A stretch of 64,000 nt of DNA from Mucilaginibacter_A sp965201005. Its GTDB lineage: Bacteria; Bacteroidota; Bacteroidia; Sphingobacteriales; Sphingobacteriaceae. This document shows, piece by piece, positions 45,122-53,400 of this stretch. Numbering within the stretch: the stretch's first letter is position 1; each line of letters starts with the position of its first letter. The position numbers and the translations under genes were made by a program. The DNA lies in assembly GCF_965201005.1 (NCBI RefSeq), contig NZ_OZ241747.1, positions 1,302,001 to 1,366,000 of the forward strand, in the 5' to 3' direction. The notes beneath the pieces are model-generated. The model ran no database searches and was not told the origin of the DNA. It saw only the letters and a program-made list of their open reading frames with translations.

Positions 45122-45175
45122 ATGCTTCTTTTGTACCCTAAATTTTCGTCAAATTTTATATGCTAAAAGAAGCAT
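45122..45175. repeat. Compact inverted pair of the dispersed 12-mer (tandem unit 1)
   Basis: ATGCTTCTTTTG (45122-45133, one mismatch) and exact TAAAAGAAGCAT (45164-45175) form a 54-base unit. A near-duplicate follows about 103 bases later. Confidence 0.82.
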
Positions 45176-45224
45176 TTCGTTTCAGTTAATTGTAAAACCA
45201 ACACCGCTAACTTTGTTCAAACCG

Positions 45225-45278
45225 ATGCTTCTTTTATGGCATAAATTTTAGTCAGATTTTATACGCTAAAAGAAGCAT
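45225..45278. repeat. Compact inverted pair of the dispersed 12-mer (tandem unit 2)
   Basis: Exact ATGCTTCTTTTA (45225-45236) and exact TAAAAGAAGCAT (45267-45278), with the same 54-base span and similar inner sequence (TAAATTTTAGTCAGATTTTA) as unit 1. The remaining gap to 45466 holds no gene. Confidence 0.86.
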
Positions 45279-45439
45279 TTATTTTAGTTTTTGTAAAGAA
45301 TCAACCGAGTTAAAATTTATGCCTTTTGCAAAATTTATCAAAAACAATAATACATTTTAGTGATGCAAAAATTTTGATTTTTATAATTCTAAATGATCTG
45401 ATAACCGTATAACATTTAACCACCATTTATTATTATCGT

Positions 45440-45447
45440 TAGTTTTG
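45440..45447 (+). promoter_or_regulatory. Possible -7 box upstream of the flippase gene
   Basis: TAGTTTTG fits TAnnTTTG and lies 19 bases before the ATG at 45467, but no -33 element is visible. Confidence 0.3.
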
Positions 45448-45466
45448 CAGCGTTTACTTTCTTTAC

Positions 45467-47026
45467 ATGGATAAAAAAGTTTTAAAGTGGAATTTTGTCT
45501 TTCAATATGGATATGTTTTAACCAATATATTTAATTCAATTATTTTACTTCCGCTTTATGTTAAACATATTGATTCTGCAACTTTAGGTATTTGGCTGGC
45601 AACCGGTAATGTACTCAATTGGATTACGCTTACTGATCCTGGAGTTGGCGATGTCCTTCAGCAAAAAATTGCCGAACTAAAAGGTAAAAATCTAAAACAG
45701 GAAGTTGGTTTAACTATTGGTGCCGGCCTGTTTGCATCCTCAATAATCCTGTTTTTTTCCATCATTGTTGGTTTTATATTTTATTTTCTTTTAGGCACGA
45801 TCATCAATAAAGATGTTTCCATTTACCCGCATCTTCAAACTGCATTAATGCTGTCCATCATTGCTATCGGCATGTCTTTGGTTTCTTTCAGCATGTCGGG
45901 CATCAACCAGGGTTTGCAAAATTCTGCCGATGTTGCAATTGCTACCATACTGGCCAATGTTTTATTCCTGATCATCAATGTCATCTTATTATACAAAGGT
46001 TTTGGGGTAATTTCTATTGCTTTTGCTAATCTGACAAGGTCTGTTTTTATAAATATTTACAACTTTGTTTCGATGCTGAAAGTGATGAAGCTGGAGCAGC
46101 TCAAAATGCAGTTTAACTTTCCCTTCTTCAAAAAGTTTATCAAGATATTTTCTTTTACTTCTATCTCCAGGATCATCACAGGGCTGTCGGGCAGTATCGA
46201 TATGATTATGCTTGCCCGCTTTATACCGCCAAGTATGATTACGGTTTACGAAATCAACAAACGCCCAATCAACATGACGTCAGGTTTAATCGGCCGCCAT
46301 TCTGTAGCCCTGATGCCTTTGGTTTCCCACGGAAAAGGTATGGGCGATGAAGAGAATGTGGTTAAATTTATCGGAAGTCAGTTTAAAATTTATTCTTATG
46401 CCGTTTTGATGGCGGCGTTACTGTTTTGGCTTACTTACAAAAACCTGATCTCTGCCTGGACGGGAAGTTCAAAATTCGCCGGCGATACAATTTTGTACTT
46501 TCTGATTGCCAACTTCTTTTTAGGACTGATCGGTTATTTCATGTCCAACATGTGTTACGCTTTGGGCGACATCAAAAACAACAGCTTAATTAATATGGTA
46601 AAAGGGGCATTACTGGGCGTAACCATGTACTTTGTTGCTCAAAAATATGGTATCATCGGTACACTGTGTGTATTTCTGTTTATTGGTTCTTTTACAGATA
46701 TATTCTACTTCTCTTACCGGCTGTTTAAACTCGGGTTTCTTAAATCAGCGGTAATTAAAAATATTTTTGGAATCTGGATCATCATTGTGCCACTCTGTTT
46801 GCTGGCTGGATGGGGCTGCAATTTATTGACCAATCACCTGTTTGCCCCAAATATCTATCTGTTCAAGTTGTTGGTCAGCGGATCAATTTTCACAGTTTTC
46901 TTTTGCCTGGTTGTGCTATTGTTTGATAAACAAATGCGGGATATTTTTAACGATTTGAAAAGTAAATTTTTAATTGGCCCTTTTTACAAATTCAAAAAAT
47001 CAGGATCAACTGTTGAACAGGTTTAA
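45467..47026 (+). CDS. wzx: Polysaccharide flippase, Wzx-type (MATE-like fold)
   Basis: A 519-residue membrane protein with about 12-14 predicted helices, beginning with a short basic segment and ILLPLYVKHIDSATLGIWLA. Conserved-looking loops include FSFTSISRIITGLSGSIDMI and VYEINKRPINM. This is the layout of the polysaccharide transporter family that flips undecaprenyl-PP-oligosaccharide repeats to the periplasm. Wzy-like (47856), Wza2 and Wzc2 complete a Wzx/Wzy-dependent pathway nearby. The end overlaps the listed upstream extension of the next gene, but I prefer a later start for that gene. Confidence 0.88.
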   Translation: MDKKVLKWNFVFQYGYVLTNIFNSIILLPLYVKHIDSATLGIWLATGNVLNWITLTDPGVGDVLQQKIAELKGKNLKQEVGLTIGAGLFASSIILFFSIIVGFIFYFLLGTIINKDVSIYPHLQTALMLSIIAIGMSLVSFSMSGINQGLQNSADVAIATILANVLFLIINVILLYKGFGVISIAFANLTRSVFINIYNFVSMLKVMKLEQLKMQFNFPFFKKFIKIFSFTSISRIITGLSGSIDMIMLARFIPPSMITVYEINKRPINMTSGLIGRHSVALMPLVSHGKGMGDEENVVKFIGSQFKIYSYAVLMAALLFWLTYKNLISAWTGSSKFAGDTILYFLIANFFLGLIGYFMSNMCYALGDIKNNSLINMVKGALLGVTMYFVAQKYGIIGTLCVFLFIGSFTDIFYFSYRLFKLGFLKSAVIKNIFGIWIIIVPLCLLAGWGCNLLTNHLFAPNIYLFKLLVSGSIFTVFFCLVVLLFDKQMRDIFNDLKSKFLIGPFYKFKKSGSTVEQV

Positions 47027-47051
47027 TTTAAAAGGTACTAAAATTCAACCC

Positions 47052-47852
47052 ATGCCAAAACTGGTTTTATTACTTCGGATTAAGGACGGAATATTTTTCG
47101 TTCAGGAGTGGCTGGACAATGTAGAAAAATTAGTTGACGAGATTGTAGTGGTTGACAATGGCTCTACAGACGGAACTTTTGAAATCCTGCAAGCCCGTCC
47201 AAAAGTTGTTGATATTGCCCGAACTGAAGGATTTAATGAAGGCCGCGATAAAAACCTGGTTTATGCCATGGCCAGAAAACGTAACCCGGATTGGTGCCTG
47301 TGGATTGATGTAGATGAATTGTTTGAGCCCGAATTGACACGTGCTGATTTTGACAGGTTAATGCAGCGGAAATTTGTCAATAAATATCGCTTCCGCCGTT
47401 TTCATTTTATAGATCGAGAACATTTTGCGGGTTCTAAAGCACGTTTGCATTACTCTGCCGGGCATGATCGTGTGCTCTGGCGTGAATCGCCAAGCGGTTA
47501 TTTTGAAGATTTTATCATTGATTCGCCCATGGTGAAAGGCATCAGCGGCCTGCAAATCAATACAGATTTCAGGATAAAACATTTGGGTTACATCAACAAG
47601 GCAATCGTTGATAAAAAAGCAGATATCTATCGGGCTATCATCCCGGAAAAAGAGGAAACTTTTCAGGAAATGTACTTGCGAGATGAAAAAAAGATAAAAT
47701 GGGTAGATAAAAGAAGTAGTTTGAAAGTGCGGAAATTAAACTGGTATCTTTCCTGCGTCCGGTTAACAACATTACTGCCAAGGGCTTTTAACAAGGTTTT
47801 TAGGTTGATAAAAACAGCATTCAAAAAATCAGGAGAACCCAAAATTGCATAA
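47052..47852 (+). CDS. Glycosyltransferase family 2
   Basis: A 267-residue GT2-like enzyme from the ATG at 47052. A longer reading from a TTG at 46974 would overlap the flippase and add residues with no family resemblance. It opens LVLLLRIKDGIFFVQEWLDN, a SunS/WaaE-like N-terminus. VDEIVVVDNGSTDGTFEI and WCLWIDVDELFEPEL (nucleotide and metal binding) follow. The C-terminal part lacks membrane helices. WaaE-type enzymes add glucose in LPS core, so addition of a neutral hexose is possible. It ends three bases before the polymerase gene. Confidence 0.87.
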   Translation: MPKLVLLLRIKDGIFFVQEWLDNVEKLVDEIVVVDNGSTDGTFEILQARPKVVDIARTEGFNEGRDKNLVYAMARKRNPDWCLWIDVDELFEPELTRADFDRLMQRKFVNKYRFRRFHFIDREHFAGSKARLHYSAGHDRVLWRESPSGYFEDFIIDSPMVKGISGLQINTDFRIKHLGYINKAIVDKKADIYRAIIPEKEETFQEMYLRDEKKIKWVDKRSSLKVRKLNWYLSCVRLTTLLPRAFNKVFRLIKTAFKKSGEPKIA

Positions 47853-47855
47853 AAG

Positions 47856-49184
47856 ATGAATCATATCATCAAGATTTTTAATTACAGGTTTACGGTAAAA
47901 GAATTCTTAATCCTGTTTTTCGGGTATCTGTTTATGGAGCAGATATTTTCCTGGCTTTTTGCGCCCACATCAGCCATCATTCAGCCTTATCAAAAAATTT
48001 TTGGTTTTGTGATATATGGTTATATGCTCATCAATATCAAACAGTATAAACCTAACGAGCAGCTGTTTATGGGTATTTTTGCCCTGATTTTAGTTCGATT
48101 GGTATTAGAATCTTTATACGTTTACAATACCTTTTTTCAGCAGCTAACAATGTATTATGTGCTGTTTCCGGCCGTATATTCATTGTTCATCAAAAACCTT
48201 TGCCGCACTTACGATTTTGACCTGCTTGAATTTATGGCCAAGTTTTATTTGTACACTTACTTGATTTTCATGGCCATTTACGGCCGCGGTTTTTCTTTTA
48301 GTCTGGAAGGTTTAGATCTGCAAGATTTAGGTGTGTTTTCCGGAGATGGCCGGATCATTCACGCTACTTCTGTTTTTATGCTGATTTTGCCGTTTTTATG
48401 GTATCTCAACAAATTCATCAAAACCAAAAAAGCGATGGATATGATCCCGCTGGCTATATGTTTTATCGCAATCCTGATCCATCAGCACCGCTCGGTTTGG
48501 AGCAGTTGTATTGCAGCATTGTTTATTTACCTGGGCATCAGTATGCGGGTGAACAAAGAAAACATTCCGAAGATTTGGAGCTTGGCCGTTGGTAGTATAA
48601 TTGCCTTGTTTTTCGTATATTTCTTTGTTTCAACCATGTTCCCGGAGTTGACAGATTTTTTAGGTGAGCGGTTCAGCGAAATTTTTGATCCTAATCAGCT
48701 GGAAAGTACCGGCCGTTTCCGGATTGAACAACGCGAAGTTTACGGCACGCTCTTTTTACAAAGGCCAATTTTCGGCTGGAATTTTGAAGGCTTTGAAATG
48801 CCCAATCCATTAGTAGATTGGTGGCCCGAAAAAACCGGACAACATTTTCACGAAGGTTTTATGGAAGTTCTCTTCTACCACGGTATTGTCGGGTTGTTGT
48901 TTAAATATTCATTTATATTTTATATCGGTTTCCGCGCTTTCAGTCGTAAACTTTCAGAAGAAACCGTTGTGCTGATGGCTTTTTGTTTGTCCGGATTGCT
49001 ATTTTCACTTAGTTATGTTCCGCAGATAATATTTTGGGGACATGTTGGCCTGTGCTTGTATTATCTTGAAAAAGATGATTTAAAACAGCATAATAATGAA
49101 TTGCCGGAAGATGATTTTGAGCATGATCCATTGCCAAAGCAGCTTTTTAAAGGCAGAAAAGTGCTTGAATTAGATGCCCGTTAA
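47856..49184 (+). CDS. O-antigen polymerase-type membrane protein, Wzy-like
   Basis: A 442-residue protein with about ten predicted membrane helices and a large periplasmic loop holding FSEIFDPNQLESTGRFRIEQ and FLQRPIFGWNFEG. That loop resembles the arginine-containing catalytic loop of Wzy and WaaL proteins. It should join repeat units at the periplasmic face of the inner membrane. The final 40 residues are acidic and soluble. Sequence in this class is poorly conserved, so the call depends on topology, neighbourhood with Wzx and the STGR motif. It lies three bases after the GT2 gene. Confidence 0.77.
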   Translation: MNHIIKIFNYRFTVKEFLILFFGYLFMEQIFSWLFAPTSAIIQPYQKIFGFVIYGYMLINIKQYKPNEQLFMGIFALILVRLVLESLYVYNTFFQQLTMYYVLFPAVYSLFIKNLCRTYDFDLLEFMAKFYLYTYLIFMAIYGRGFSFSLEGLDLQDLGVFSGDGRIIHATSVFMLILPFLWYLNKFIKTKKAMDMIPLAICFIAILIHQHRSVWSSCIAALFIYLGISMRVNKENIPKIWSLAVGSIIALFFVYFFVSTMFPELTDFLGERFSEIFDPNQLESTGRFRIEQREVYGTLFLQRPIFGWNFEGFEMPNPLVDWWPEKTGQHFHEGFMEVLFYHGIVGLLFKYSFIFYIGFRAFSRKLSEETVVLMAFCLSGLLFSLSYVPQIIFWGHVGLCLYYLEKDDLKQHNNELPEDDFEHDPLPKQLFKGRKVLELDAR

Positions 49185-49198
49185 CGAAAATATTTTGT

Positions 49199-50257
49199 AT
49201 GAATTACATATGTACCTGGCTTTGTGCAGATAAAAAAGGAGAAGAAAGCGTATTTTTTCAAACCGGCGAAGTTTCATCTTCTCAAAAGCATCAAAATATT
49301 TACTGGCGTTGCATCCTGCTGTTTTATGTTACCAGCAAACGTTTTAACAAGCAGGAAAAGCATTTATTGTTTACCAACGTGCAGCAGTTACCAGTTGTAG
49401 ATGGTATCAATGTTAAAGCTGTTTTGACGGATTTGGAGGTGGAGGTTATCCATACAGATTTCAAATATAAAACACCAAATGGTTATTTTGGCTCTTTTCA
49501 AAACCAGTTTTACGAATTTTCAATTTTAGAATACATCAGCAAAAACAACCGTCACGAAACAGATAATTACCTGATTGTTGATTCGGATTGTATTTTTATC
49601 AAACCTGCCCGGCATTTATTTAATGCCGCATTACCTCTTGGTTTTATTTCTTTTGAAGATCCGGTCAAGCCTGATTATGTGATCAACGGTTTGAGCAGAA
49701 ATGACCTGAAAACCATTTATCAGGAATTGCTCGGCACAGAAATTAACGAAATCCCATCTTATCATTTAGGCGAATTTTTACTTTGCAGTGTAGCCAACAT
49801 CCAAAAAATTTATGCTGATTTCGAACAGCTCTGGCCGCAGTTGCTGGAACGGAACGATAAAGGTTTGATGAAGTTTAATGAAGAAGCACATACGCTGAGC
49901 TACCTGTATTTTAAAAACGGGTTTCGCGCCAGCACCGATGCTTCTTTTATGAGGAGAATTTGGACGAACCCGGTTTTTTACCGCGAAGTAAGAATAGCTG
50001 ATAAGGAATTGATTTTGTGGCACTTACCTTCAGAAAAAACCTTTGGGATTAAAACATTGTATAATTTGTTTTTCCATAAATCAACAAATTACGGCCTCAG
50101 TATAAACGATCAAAAGTATATAAATTTAGTGCAGAAAGCGGTTAGCGTTCCGCGTTTGTCTTTCAGGATGAGGTTAAAATATTTTGCAGTAAGTTATTAT
50201 AAAGCACTGAAAAAACGGTTTAAAAAACTGCCCGTCGTTAAGAAACTATCTAAATAA
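49199..50257 (+). CDS. Putative GT-A-fold glycosyltransferase
   Basis: A 352-residue protein without a firm family name. YLIVDSDCIFIKPA is a D-x-D-like metal-binding strand. It is preceded by YGSFQNQFYEFSILEYI-like acceptor-side sequence and followed by YHLGEFLLCSVANIQKIY and EEAHTLSYLYF, an arrangement seen in DUF6492-like sugar transferases. No signal peptide is present. It is part of the plus-strand operon (14 bases after the polymerase). An exact 12-mer sits inside at 49938. Function as a sugar transferase is likely; substrate is unknown. Confidence 0.65.
   Translation: MNYICTWLCADKKGEESVFFQTGEVSSSQKHQNIYWRCILLFYVTSKRFNKQEKHLLFTNVQQLPVVDGINVKAVLTDLEVEVIHTDFKYKTPNGYFGSFQNQFYEFSILEYISKNNRHETDNYLIVDSDCIFIKPARHLFNAALPLGFISFEDPVKPDYVINGLSRNDLKTIYQELLGTEINEIPSYHLGEFLLCSVANIQKIYADFEQLWPQLLERNDKGLMKFNEEAHTLSYLYFKNGFRASTDASFMRRIWTNPVFYREVRIADKELILWHLPSEKTFGIKTLYNLFFHKSTNYGLSINDQKYINLVQKAVSVPRLSFRMRLKYFAVSYYKALKKRFKKLPVVKKLSK
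49938..49949 (+). repeat. Intragenic exact copy of the dispersed 12-mer
   Basis: ATGCTTCTTTTA in the sense strand, read as Asp-Ala-Ser-Phe-Met. The downstream bases GAGGAGAATTTGG partly keep the A/T tract spacing of intergenic copies. Confidence 0.8.
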
Positions 50258-50268
50258 ATCATTTTTTT

Positions 50269-51126
50269 ATGACGATTGCCGTATTGCTTACCACCTTCAA
50301 CCGAAAACAAAAAACACTAGCTTGTTTGCAAAGCCTCTATCAGCAGCAATTGCCGGAAGATGTGCATTTAAAAGTGTTTTTAACAGACGACAATTCTGCT
50401 GACGGAACTTCTGATGCGGTAAAAACACATTTCCCGGAAGTGCAGGTTTTCAACGGAAGTGGCTCCTTATTTTGGGCTGGCGGAATGCGCAACACCTGGC
50501 AAAAAGCTTTGGCCGCAAATCCTGAGTTTTATTTATTGTTAAACGATGACACTTTGTTAACCCAAGTAGCTGTTGCATCACTTTTAAAATGCAGTGGTTA
50601 TGCAAAAAGCAAAGGCAATAAACCGGCGGTTTGTGTAGGCAGCACGGCAGACGATGAAACCGGAAAAATATCATATGGAGGCAGAAAATTAGCCGATAAA
50701 AACAGTTGGGGCGAAGGTTTTTTGGTTTACAGTGAAACAGAATTTTTAAACTGTGATGTAGCCAACGCCAATATTTTGCTGGTTCCGGCGGAAGTTGTAA
50801 AAGAAATCGGGATTTTATCCACCACTTTTACACATGGTTTAGCAGATTACGATTACACCTTAAAAGCCAAAAAAGCCGGTTTTGGTTTACTGGTTGCGCC
50901 CGGTTTTTTAGGGACTTGTATTGATGACCATGGCAACAACTGGAAATCTGCCAATACAACTTTAAAAGAACGGCTGGCATATTTAAAAAGTCCGAAAGGT
51001 TTGGCTTATCACGAATTTTTGGGTTTTATTAAAGAACATTTCCCTAAATCTTATCCGGCTGTTTTTGTTAAATTGTGGTTAAAAACATTATTCCCGGTAA
51101 TTTGGGACAAATTCAAACATAAATAA
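50269..51126 (+). CDS. Glycosyltransferase family 2, rhamnosyltransferase-like (WbbL type)
   Basis: A 285-residue GT2 enzyme. It has AVLLTTFNRKQKTLACLQSL, VFLTDDNSADGTSDAV, GSLFWAGGMRNTWQKAL and the metal-binding LLLNDDTLL. HGLADYDYTLKAKKAGF provides the acidic catalytic segment. The FWxGGMR stretch and LLNDD are shared with rhamnosyltransferases such as WbbL, so dTDP-rhamnose is a candidate donor, though not proven. The stop overlaps the next ATG by one base (TAATG). Confidence 0.88.
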   Translation: MTIAVLLTTFNRKQKTLACLQSLYQQQLPEDVHLKVFLTDDNSADGTSDAVKTHFPEVQVFNGSGSLFWAGGMRNTWQKALAANPEFYLLLNDDTLLTQVAVASLLKCSGYAKSKGNKPAVCVGSTADDETGKISYGGRKLADKNSWGEGFLVYSETEFLNCDVANANILLVPAEVVKEIGILSTTFTHGLADYDYTLKAKKAGFGLLVAPGFLGTCIDDHGNNWKSANTTLKERLAYLKSPKGLAYHEFLGFIKEHFPKSYPAVFVKLWLKTLFPVIWDKFKHK

Positions 51127-52049
51127 TGGAAAAAACAATTATTGGTGTTTTTTGCTATAAACGGGCTTCTAAATTAAAAGCTGCTGTGGAGGCTTTGCTA
51201 AAAAACCCGGAATGCGCTGAAATGGACATTATTTTTTTTGCGGATGGTTACAAAGGCGAAAAAGACAAACAAGGCGTACTGGAAACACGTGCCTACATCA
51301 ATCAGCTAACAGGTTTTAAAAACATTTACAAGCATTATCGGGATAAAAATTTCAGTACCGGGCCAAATTTTCATACAGGTTTAAGTTATCTTTCCAACAA
51401 TTACGACCAGTTTATAATTGTAGAAGATGATTTGGTGGTTACGCCAAATTACATTAAATATCTGCTGGATGCTTTAGCTTTTTACAAGAATGAAAAATCT
51501 GTTTTTTGTGTAACCGGTTTCGCTTTTCCGCTGGAAATTGGCAATTATCCTTTTGATACAATTATGGCCAACCGCTTTTGTTCTTATGGCTGGGGAAGCT
51601 GGGGCGATAGAGTAAAAAACGTAGTTTGGGACAAAGCAGGTTTGCAAAAAATCGTGCAAACTTCACCCAATTTCAAAAACCGCTTAAATCAGGAAGGGAT
51701 GGATTTGTACCGGATGGTTTTGAAAGAAATTAATGGCACGATTTCTACCTGGGACATCCAAATGCAGGTTCATGTTTCCGAAAACCGGTATCAGGTAGTT
51801 TACCCGATCATTTCTAAAGGAACAAATATTGGTTTCGATGAAGAATCAACCAATACTTTCGGAGTTGATTATTTGCAAACGCCGCAAGACTTGGGCACAA
51901 AAAGAACTTTTAAGTTTTGCCCGGTTGATGTAATCGAACCAAATTTGCAAAAGCAATTGAAAAAACCTTACAGCTTACCGGTTTTGGCCAAGAGGAAAAT
52001 TATGAACGATCTGATCAAATTCGGGTCAAAATTTAAAAAAAACAATTAG
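51126..52049 (+). CDS. GT-A-fold sugar transferase (GT13/hemolytic-factor-like)
   Basis: A 307-residue protein starting IIGVFCYKRASKLKAAVEAL, with DIIFFADGYKGEKD and FIIVEDDLVVTPNYIKYLLD. The EDD metal site is followed by FAFPLEI and CSYGWGSWGDRV. The E-D-D-L-x-x-x-P-x-F/Y motif and WGSWG tail resemble GT13 (GnT-I)-like bacterial proteins of LPS clusters. It probably transfers a HexNAc or hexose; donor unknown. Immediately followed by a near-palindromic copy of the dispersed repeat. Confidence 0.75.
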   Translation: MEKTIIGVFCYKRASKLKAAVEALLKNPECAEMDIIFFADGYKGEKDKQGVLETRAYINQLTGFKNIYKHYRDKNFSTGPNFHTGLSYLSNNYDQFIIVEDDLVVTPNYIKYLLDALAFYKNEKSVFCVTGFAFPLEIGNYPFDTIMANRFCSYGWGSWGDRVKNVVWDKAGLQKIVQTSPNFKNRLNQEGMDLYRMVLKEINGTISTWDIQMQVHVSENRYQVVYPIISKGTNIGFDEESTNTFGVDYLQTPQDLGTKRTFKFCPVDVIEPNLQKQLKKPYSLPVLAKRKIMNDLIKFGSKFKKNN

Positions 52050-52053
52050 GTCG

Positions 52054-52097
52054 ATGCTTCTTTTACCTGCCTAAATTTTAGGTGATAAAAGAAGCAT
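52054..52097. repeat. Shortest inverted 12-mer pair, hairpin-like
   Basis: Exact ATGCTTCTTTTA (52054-52065) and exact TAAAAGAAGCAT (52086-52097), with an inner CCTAAA/TTTAGG pair between them. It makes a 44-base hairpin-capable unit just after one stop codon and 24 bases before the next ATG. Confidence 0.88.
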
Positions 52098-52120
52098 CCC
52101 ATAAAATATTTCTGTATAAA

Positions 52121-53389
52121 ATGAAAAAAGCTATTGTAATCGGTTCCGGTATTTCCGGTTTGAGCATATCCGCCATGTTGTCTGATCGTTACGAAGTCCG
52201 GATTTTAGAAAGATCGGAAAAAGCCGGCGGATTGATCAAGTGCGACCGGATTGACGGAAATCTTTTTCATCGGGTTGGCGGTCATGTTTTCAACAGCAAA
52301 GATCAGGCTGTTTTGGATTGGTTTTGGAAACATTTCAACCGTGATGAAGAATTTTTAAAAGCAATCCGTAACGCTAAAATTTTACTTGGCGGAAAGCTGA
52401 TCGGTTATCCTTTGGAAAATTATCTCTACCAATTGCCGGAACATGAAACCCGTGCAATTGTGGAGGAACTGATCCAAATGCTGGTGAACGAAAAAGATAA
52501 AACGGCGCATTATGATAATTTTAAGGATTTTTTGATTGGTAACTTTGGAGAGAATTTGTACCGGCTTTATTTCGGTCCGTACAATTCTAAAATCTGGCAT
52601 ACTGATATTGGCAAAGTACCGCTGGAATGGCTGGATGGAAAACTGCCGATGCCGCAAATCAAAGAAGTCATCATTAGTAACATTGTAAAAAAAGAAGAAA
52701 GCAACATGGTGCATGCTTCTTTTTATTACCCGAAAGTTGATGGTTCGCAGTTTATTGTTGACCGGCTTGCAAAAGATCAAAACATCCAATTATCGTTTAC
52801 CGTCTCTAACATTGCTATCGATGTAAATGGTTTGTTGTCTATTAATAATAACCAAATCTTTACAGATATAATTGTGTATTGCGGTGATGTACGCCAGTTG
52901 CACAACATTGTTAAAATTGATGATGCCGAATTGAAAAATGCTTTAGAAAGTGTAGCAGATTTACCATCTAACGGAACGTCAAATGTGCTGTGCGAAACAG
53001 ATGAAAATGATATTTCGTGGTTATATCTGCCTGAAGATCAGTTTAAAGCGCACCGTATTATTTATACTGGAAATTTTAGCGATACCAATAACGAAGGCAG
53101 CAACAGAAAAACCTGCGTGGTAGAATTTTCCGGAAAACAGGAGCAGGAAATAATGCTGGAAGAATTGAAAAAACTTCCCGGAAATTTGAAACCGCTGGCA
53201 TTCAATTATGAACCGAATTCATACATAATTCAACATAAAGAAACCAGGCATAAAATTGTTAACTTAAAACAACATTTAGCCAAATACAATATTTACCTTT
53301 TGGGGAGATTTGCCGAGTGGGAATATTACAATATGGATAAAGCAATTGAAGCAGCAATGGATTTGAACAAAAAACTTTCTGAATCCTAA
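52121..53389 (+). CDS. FAD-dependent amine-oxidoreductase/UDP-galactopyranose-mutase-like protein
   Basis: About 422 residues from the ATG at 52121. An upstream GTG at 52082 lies inside the repeat and is unlikely. The FAD-binding Rossmann motif AIVIGSGISGLSISAML and the second glycine motif LERSEKAGGLIKC begin the protein, followed by HRVGGHVFNSKDQAVLDWF. YFGPYNSKIWHTDIGKVPLEW is the core segment shared by protoporphyrinogen-oxidase-like and UDP-galactopyranose-mutase-like enzymes in polysaccharide clusters. A role in altering a sugar or a lipid-linked intermediate is inferred. A near match to the 12-mer (ATGCTTCTTTTT) lies at 52713. Confidence 0.75.
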   Translation: MKKAIVIGSGISGLSISAMLSDRYEVRILERSEKAGGLIKCDRIDGNLFHRVGGHVFNSKDQAVLDWFWKHFNRDEEFLKAIRNAKILLGGKLIGYPLENYLYQLPEHETRAIVEELIQMLVNEKDKTAHYDNFKDFLIGNFGENLYRLYFGPYNSKIWHTDIGKVPLEWLDGKLPMPQIKEVIISNIVKKEESNMVHASFYYPKVDGSQFIVDRLAKDQNIQLSFTVSNIAIDVNGLLSINNNQIFTDIIVYCGDVRQLHNIVKIDDAELKNALESVADLPSNGTSNVLCETDENDISWLYLPEDQFKAHRIIYTGNFSDTNNEGSNRKTCVVEFSGKQEQEIMLEELKKLPGNLKPLAFNYEPNSYIIQHKETRHKIVNLKQHLAKYNIYLLGRFAEWEYYNMDKAIEAAMDLNKKLSES

Positions 53390-53400
53390 TTTTAATAATT

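Noticed and set aside
30770..45466. The repeats as a CRISPR array
   Set aside because: Copies are inverted, scattered over the whole window, irregularly spaced and without uniform spacers or cas genes.
46974..47051. TTG-initiated extension of the GT2 gene overlapping the flippase
   Set aside because: The extra residues have no family resemblance and the ATG at 47052 gives a standard GT2 N-terminus.
52082..52120. GTG start of the FAD protein inside the repeat
   Set aside because: It adds 13 residues encoded by the repeat; the ATG at 52121 places the Rossmann glycine motif at the usual position.
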